Of a DNA stretch of 64,000 nt, positions 60,735-64,000 are shown piece after piece (position 1 is the stretch's first letter; each line of letters begins with the position of its first letter). A program made the position numbers and the translations under genes. The notes under the pieces were generated by a model. The model was not told the DNA's origin and ran no database searches. It was given only the letters and a program-made list of their open reading frames with translations. Source of the stretch: Mesorhizobium sp. (GTDB lineage Bacteria; Pseudomonadota; Alphaproteobacteria; Rhizobiales; Rhizobiaceae); contig SAPZ01000001.1 of the NCBI GenBank assembly GCA_004020875.1, forward strand, positions 62,001 through 126,000, read 5' to 3'.

Positions 60735-60780
60735 GCAATTCCGGACGGAAAACCGCTACGCACTTCTCCTGAAATTGCTC
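60735..60780. repeat. Dispersed palindrome, GCAATTCCGG type
   Basis: GCAATTCCGGACGGAAAACC...GAAATTGC; a good match to the copies at 13.8 and 15.9 kb. Lies between convergent hemerythrin and FnrN genes. Confidence 0.78.
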
Positions 60781-60799
60781 TAAAGGGACGCGGCGGGGA

Positions 60800-61522
60800 T
60801 CAGTCCCCGGCCCGTGCGGCCAGGCGCCCGATGTCGTCGACGATGACGTGGCGGTTGTTTTCGACGCGGATGACGCTCTCGCCCCGCAAGCGGGTGATCT
60901 GCCGGCTCACCGTCTCCACGGTGAGACCCAGGAAATCCGCGATCTCCGCGCGCGACAGGGGCAGATCGAAGGCTGCGCCGCGCCGCTCCGGCCCGGCGGC
61001 GGGGTCGATGTTGCGCGCGATCATCAGAAGGAAGCTCGCGATCTTCTCGGAGGCCGTCTTGCGGCCCAGCGCCACCATCCAGTCTCGCGCCTGGTCGAGC
61101 TCGCGCAGCTTCTGTTCGAGCAGGCGATGCTCTAGATCGGGCTGCTCCTTTATCATGCGCTCCAGCGCCTGGCGCGGGAACGAGCACAGTTCGACGTCGG
61201 TCGCGGCCTCGGCACTGAGCGTGCTCTCGCTCTGGAACGGCCTGCCGAGGAAATCGGGAGCGAATTGCAGGCCGACGATCTGCTGGCGGCCGTCGGAAAG
61301 CGTCTTGGTCAGCTTCACGACGCCTGAAAGCACGTTCGAGAAACGCTCGACGCTCCTGGAATCGCCGACCAGTTCCCTGCCGGCCTCGGCCTTGTGCCGT
61401 TTCGTCGATTTGGCAAGATCGAGAAGCTGCCCGGCGTTGAGCGCGCCGCATATGCCACGATGCCGCGCCTCGCATGAAACGCAGAGTACCGGGACGCCTG
61501 CCGTGTGAATATCTTCGCGCAC
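60800..61522 (-). CDS. FnrN-type oxygen-sensing Crp/Fnr regulator
   Basis: A 240-aa regulator with three N-terminal Cys (C14, C17, C25: LCVSCEARHRGICGAL) and a fourth at about C113, the pattern of an oxygen-labile [4Fe-4S] FNR. The C-terminal helix-turn-helix (IADFLGLTVETVSRQITRLR) carries the E..SR recognition residues that read TTGAT. GTG 61522 is taken as start because no upstream ATG fits the conserved N-terminus; the ribosome site is weak. Likely target: the box between cydD and cydA. Confidence 0.88.
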   Translation of the reverse strand: MREDIHTAGVPVLCVSCEARHRGICGALNAGQLLDLAKSTKRHKAEAGRELVGDSRSVERFSNVLSGVVKLTKTLSDGRQQIVGLQFAPDFLGRPFQSESTLSAEAATDVELCSFPRQALERMIKEQPDLEHRLLEQKLRELDQARDWMVALGRKTASEKIASFLLMIARNIDPAAGPERRGAAFDLPLSRAEIADFLGLTVETVSRQITRLRGESVIRVENNRHVIVDDIGRLAARAGD

Positions 61523-61525
61523 GAT

Positions 61526-61544
61526 GGAACATCTATAATGTTCC
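61526..61544. promoter_or_regulatory. Palindromic operator at the fnrN start
   Basis: GGAACAT-CTATA-ATGTTCC: perfect 7-base arms, starting four bases from the fnrN start codon and 125 bases upstream of nasT. It is neither an FNR box nor the alphaproteobacterial LexA direct repeat. Likely a binding site for an unidentified regulator of fnrN or nasT. Confidence 0.55.
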
Positions 61545-61668
61545 CGCCCCTCAGCGGCAACGCAGGCCGGGACGCGAAAGCGTCGCAGGCATGCCTCGAG
61601 AGTCGGATGGAAACAGTTCCCGTCGACTGCCGCATTGCACAATTGCGGCCCGCCTGCACAATAGGCGC

Positions 61669-62271
61669 ATGTCCGCCGGTTCGTTGACCATCCTTGTTAT
61701 CGACGAGAACCGCATCCGGGCCTCGATCATCGAGGCCGGATTGCGGGACGCAGGCCATCGCCATGTCACGGTGATCCATGACGTCGGCGGCATTGCCCGG
61801 CGCATCGCCGAGATCGAGCCGGATGTGATCGTCATCGATCTGGAAAACCCCAACCGGGACATGCTGGAGAACATGTTCCAGCTGTCGCGCGCGGTGAAGC
61901 GGCCGATCGCGATGTTCGTCGACCGCTCCGACCAGGCCTCGATCGAGGCCGCGGTCGATGCGGGAGTGTCAGCCTATGTGGTCGACGGGCTGAAGAAGGA
62001 ACGCATCAAGCCGATCCTCGACATGGCGATCAGCCGCTTCAACGCCTTCTCGCGCATGGCGCGCGAATTGGAGGACGCGCGCAGCGAACTGGAGAACCGC
62101 AAGGTTATCGACCGGGCCAAAGGCATATTGATGAAGTCGCGGGGCTTGAGCGAGGAGGCTGCCTACACGCTTCTGCGCAAGACCGCCATGAACCAGAACC
62201 GCAAGATCGCCGAGATCGCCCAGAGCCTGGTGACCGCGGCGGGCTTGCTGGGGCCGCTGGAGGGGAAATGA
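61669..62271 (+). CDS. nasT: NasT: ANTAR-domain antiterminator
   Basis: A 200-aa response-regulator-like protein: N-terminal receiver fold (ILVIDENRIRASIIEAGL, VIVIDLENP), a coiled coil and a C-terminal ANTAR domain (about 140-195, KVIDRAKGILMKSRGLSEEA). ANTAR proteins bind dual hairpins in leader RNA to prevent termination. ATG 61669 is chosen. Its stop overlaps the nasS start (ATGA). The cognate leader is visible 1.4 kb downstream. Confidence 0.95.
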   Translation: MSAGSLTILVIDENRIRASIIEAGLRDAGHRHVTVIHDVGGIARRIAEIEPDVIVIDLENPNRDMLENMFQLSRAVKRPIAMFVDRSDQASIEAAVDAGVSAYVVDGLKKERIKPILDMAISRFNAFSRMARELEDARSELENRKVIDRAKGILMKSRGLSEEAAYTLLRKTAMNQNRKIAEIAQSLVTAAGLLGPLEGK

Positions 62272-63500
62272 GCATGACTGCCGCGCATCAGATCACCGCC
62301 GGCTTCATGCCGCTCTTCGACAGCGCAGTTCTCGTCGTGGCCGGGGAGATGGGCTTTGCCGCCCGCGAGGGCATCGAGCTCAAGCTGCAGCGCGAGACAT
62401 CCTGGGCCAACATCCGCGACCGCATAGCCATCGGCCATTTCGATGTCGCGCATATGCTGGGGCCGATGCCGCTAGCCTGCAGCCTTGGGCTGACGCCGCT
62501 TGCCTCCGAAACCATTGTGCCGTTCTCGCTCGGCCTTGGCGGCAATTGCGTCACCGTCTCCAACGCCGTGTGGGAAGGCATGGCGGCACATGGGGCGATG
62601 CCCGACCTCGATCCGGCGCGCGCCGGGACGGCACTCGGCGCGCTGGTCCGAGAGCGGGCGACCGCCAACCGCGAACCGCTGCGTTTCGCTGTCGTGCACC
62701 CGCATTCCGGGCACAACTACGAGCTGCGCTACTGGCTTGCCGCGTGTGGCGTCGACCCCGATCGCGACATTGAGATCGTCATCGTGCCGCCGCCCTTCAT
62801 GGCAGACGCGCTGGCCGCCGGCCGCATCGACGGCTATTGCGTCGGCGAGCCGTGGAACAGCGCCTCGGTTGCTGCGGGCACTGGCCGCATCGTCACCGTC
62901 AGGGCGCTTTTGTGGCGCAACAGCCCGGAAAAGGTGATCGGCGCGCGCAAGAACTGGGCTGAGGAGAACACGGAGGCGCTTGCGGCACTTCTCAGGGCGT
63001 TGCATCACGCCGCACGCTGGTGCCAGGACCCGGCAAACCGCGGCGAACTGGGCGCGCTGATGGCGAAGCCCGCTTTCCTCGGTCAGCCGGAGGCAATTCA
63101 GATGCCGGCGCTCACCGGACGCCTTCAACTGGGGGGCGGCGTGGAGCGGAGCGTCGAGGATTTCTTCCTGCCCTTCGACAAGGCGGCGAACTTCCCCTGG
63201 AAGAGCCATGCGCTGTGGTTCTACGCGCAGATGGTGCGCTGGGGACAATTACCGCACACGCCGCAGAACCTCGCCATCGCCCGCGACTGCTACCGACCCG
63301 ACCTCTACCGCTCGGCGCTGAAGCCCCTCGGCGTGGCGCTGCCCGGCGCCAATGCCAAGGTCGAGGGCGCGCTGAAGGTTGCGACGCCGGTCGGCTCGGC
63401 GGGGGCGAGCCTGGTGCTCGGCCCCGACGGATTTTTCGACGGCCAGATCTTCGACCCGGACCGGATCGACGCCTACATTGCCGGCCAGAAACGCGCCTGA
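62268..63500 (+). CDS. nasS: NasS: nitrate/nitrite sensor (CmpA/NrtA-like)
   Basis: A 410-aa NrtA/CmpA-like binding protein with no signal peptide, hence cytoplasmic: MSMTAAHQITAGFMPLFDSA, HFDVAHMLGPMPLACSLG, FAVVHPHSGHNYELRYWLAA. NasS holds NasT inactive and releases it when nitrate or nitrite binds. ATG 62268 overlaps the nasT stop, so the two are co-translated. Confidence 0.95.
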   Translation: MSMTAAHQITAGFMPLFDSAVLVVAGEMGFAAREGIELKLQRETSWANIRDRIAIGHFDVAHMLGPMPLACSLGLTPLASETIVPFSLGLGGNCVTVSNAVWEGMAAHGAMPDLDPARAGTALGALVRERATANREPLRFAVVHPHSGHNYELRYWLAACGVDPDRDIEIVIVPPPFMADALAAGRIDGYCVGEPWNSASVAAGTGRIVTVRALLWRNSPEKVIGARKNWAEENTEALAALLRALHHAARWCQDPANRGELGALMAKPAFLGQPEAIQMPALTGRLQLGGGVERSVEDFFLPFDKAANFPWKSHALWFYAQMVRWGQLPHTPQNLAIARDCYRPDLYRSALKPLGVALPGANAKVEGALKVATPVGSAGASLVLGPDGFFDGQIFDPDRIDAYIAGQKRA

Positions 63501-63517
63501 TCATTTGCGCGCCAATC

Positions 63518-63532
63518 TTGTGCGTTGCACAA
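63518..63532. promoter_or_regulatory. Candidate enhancer palindrome upstream of the sigma-54 promoter
   Basis: TTGTGC-GTT-GCACAA, a perfect 6-base palindrome about 130 bases upstream of the sigma-54 promoter, the distance expected for an NtrC-type activator site. It does not match the NtrC consensus fully, so the activator is uncertain. Confidence 0.4.
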
Positions 63533-63651
63533 AAATTATGCGGCATGTCTATGCCATTGATCAATGTTTGACCGCGTTGCCGCTCGGGTCGGCTGCAGGT
63601 CTTTCCTGCTATCTCGTTGATTCTGATTGAAATTCAGATTTCTCGCGAAAC

Positions 63652-63667
63652 TGGCACGCTTCCTGCT
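63652..63667 (+). promoter_or_regulatory. Sigma-54 promoter of the nitrate operon
   Basis: TGGCACGCTTCCTGCT has the strict GG-N10-GC layout (GG 63653-63654, GC 63665-63666) and matches TGGCACG-N4-TTGC with one base changed. Transcription should start near 63677, giving a leader of about 140 bases. rpoN is in the same window. Confidence 0.8.
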
Positions 63668-63702
63668 TTGAAATAGTCGAGCCCCTCGTGGGCAACAGAA
63701 CC

Positions 63703-63737
63703 GGCGTCCAATGGCGGGCGCCACAGGCAAGGCTGCC
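63703..63737 (+). promoter_or_regulatory. ANTAR dual hairpin (NasT RNA target)
   Basis: Hairpin 1: GGCGTCC / GGGCGCC, 7-bp stem (63703-63722) with loop AATGGC. Hairpin 2: GGC / GCC (63726-63737) with loop AAGGCT, three bases further on. Both six-base loops have A at position 1 and G at position 4, the signature of ANTAR-protein RNA targets. Hairpin 2 shares bases with the terminator stem, so the two structures exclude each other. The hairpin-2 stem is short (3 bp) and would need NasT to hold it. Confidence 0.75.
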
Positions 63738-63799
63738 GCTCAGGTCACCACGCGATCCCGGATGTACGGACGCGAAAGGGCCTGGACGGCAGCTTTTTT
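63732..63799 (+). terminator. Conditional intrinsic terminator in the leader
   Basis: GCTGCCGCTCAGG (63732-63744) pairs with CCTGGACGGCAGC (63781-63793), 13 positions with one mismatch and one wobble, followed by six T. A further small hairpin lies within the long loop. The 5' arm overlaps ANTAR hairpin 2. Expected to end transcription unless NasT binds. Confidence 0.8.
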
Positions 63800-63820
63800 C
63801 GTTTTGGACCGGAGACTACG

Positions 63821-63988
63821 ATGACGAGACGGATCGGACCTTCGCTCAAGGATTTCACCCGCCGCGATGTCCTGGCGAGCAGCGCGCTGACGGCGGTGCT
63901 GTTCATCGCCGCGCTGCTCTTGTTTCCCGCCAGCCACGAAGCCGAGGGCAAGGGCCCGCAAGTGACCGCGCAAGCCACGTCGCGCTGA
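63821..63988 (+). CDS. 55-aa Tat-signal-like ORF, first gene behind the leader
   Basis: ATG 63821 follows GGAGACTACG. The product has a twin-arginine-like pattern (FTRRDVLASSALTAVLFIAA) and then a short tail, before TGA at 63986. In related operons this place holds a Tat-exported nitrate-binding protein of about 400 aa, so this may be its start broken by a frameshift, or an independent small protein. Another ATG at 63991 follows two bases after the stop, at the window edge. Confidence 0.5.
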   Translation: MTRRIGPSLKDFTRRDVLASSALTAVLFIAALLLFPASHEAEGKGPQVTAQATSR

Positions 63989-64000
63989 CCGATGCCGCGC

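Larger units (their letters stand above)
63501..63820 (+). other. Nitrate-operon control region
   Basis: 320 bases without a gene, but full of control signals: an upstream palindrome (63518-63532), a sigma-54 promoter (63652-63667), the ANTAR dual hairpin (63703-63737) and a terminator (63732-63799). Confidence 0.75.

Noticed and set aside
61526..61544. LexA box reading of the fnrN palindrome
   Set aside because: The alphaproteobacterial LexA site is a direct repeat GTTC-N7-GTTC; here the arms are inverted and differ in length.
63556..63563. TTGATCAA palindrome as an FNR box
   Set aside because: FNR/FixK boxes need four bases between TTGAT and ATCAA; this one has overlapping halves without the spacer.
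63681..63693. GCCC-CTCGT-GGGC hairpin as the first ANTAR hairpin
   Set aside because: Its loop has five bases and no A1/G4; the following hairpins fit the signature.
1..64000. tRNA, rRNA, CRISPR arrays, prophage or intact insertion sequences
   Set aside because: No cloverleaf, spacer-repeat pattern, integrase or transposase frame was seen on either strand.

Overview
The window is high-GC DNA from an alphaproteobacterium of the Rhizobiales, most like Mesorhizobium. The grounds are gene order (lptC-lptA-lptB-rpoN-hpf-ptsN; sppA-ihfB-lapA), FnrN-type and NasST regulators, DUF1150 beside Hsp20, and dispersed intergenic palindromes with a GCAATTCC...GGAATTGC or GCATGAT...ATCATGC design. All calls come from reading the sequence; no database search was run. 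No tRNA, rRNA, CRISPR array or intact insertion sequence was seen.

Layout. 1-8.2 kb: housekeeping and small enzymes (AcuI-like reductase cut by the window edge, lspA, two RNA methyltransferases, WYL regulator, VOC and EVE proteins, ornithine-cyclodeaminase-like enzyme, LapA, ihfB, sppA). 8.5-13.8 kb: LPS export (lptC, lptA, lptB), sigma-54 (rpoN), hpf and ptsN. 13.9-25.2 kb: DUF1150/Hsp20 with a heat-shock-type promoter, nucleoside hydrolase, LysE exporter, amidase, ribokinase, two decayed secreted-protein genes, ogt, a methyltransferase, nth and others. 25.2-31.5 kb: a GGDEF-EAL protein, an ArsR/SRPBCC/VOC/DUF1801 operon and a Nudix hydrolase. 31.9-40.4 kb: a complete kdp potassium-uptake locus, including kdpF (29 aa), a 26-aa microprotein upstream and a 76-aa membrane protein between kdpA and kdpB.

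40.7-52 kb: an uncharacterised catabolic island. An amidase, a Gfo/Idh/MocA dehydrogenase and a complete NMT1-type ABC importer run divergently from an RpiR regulator. Beyond it lie a flavin monooxygenase with an NTF2-like N-terminal domain, a metal-dependent amidohydrolase, a RidA protein and a free-standing NTF2-like protein. This last block is bracketed by two direct copies of a dispersed repeat.

52-64 kb: a HerA/DUF853-like ATPase, then a low-oxygen/nitrogen block. cydDC and cydABX diverge around an FNR/FixK-type box. A hemerythrin-like gene follows cydX, then an oxygen-sensing FnrN-type regulator whose recognition helix should read such a box. Next come nasT and nasS, and then a regulatory leader: a GG-N10-GC sigma-54 promoter, two hairpins whose six-base loops carry A at position 1 and G at position 4 (the ANTAR RNA signature), and an intrinsic terminator whose 5' arm overlaps the second hairpin. 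This is a complete NasT antitermination switch, and the sigma factor it would need is encoded in the same window (rpoN). The window ends in the first gene behind the switch.
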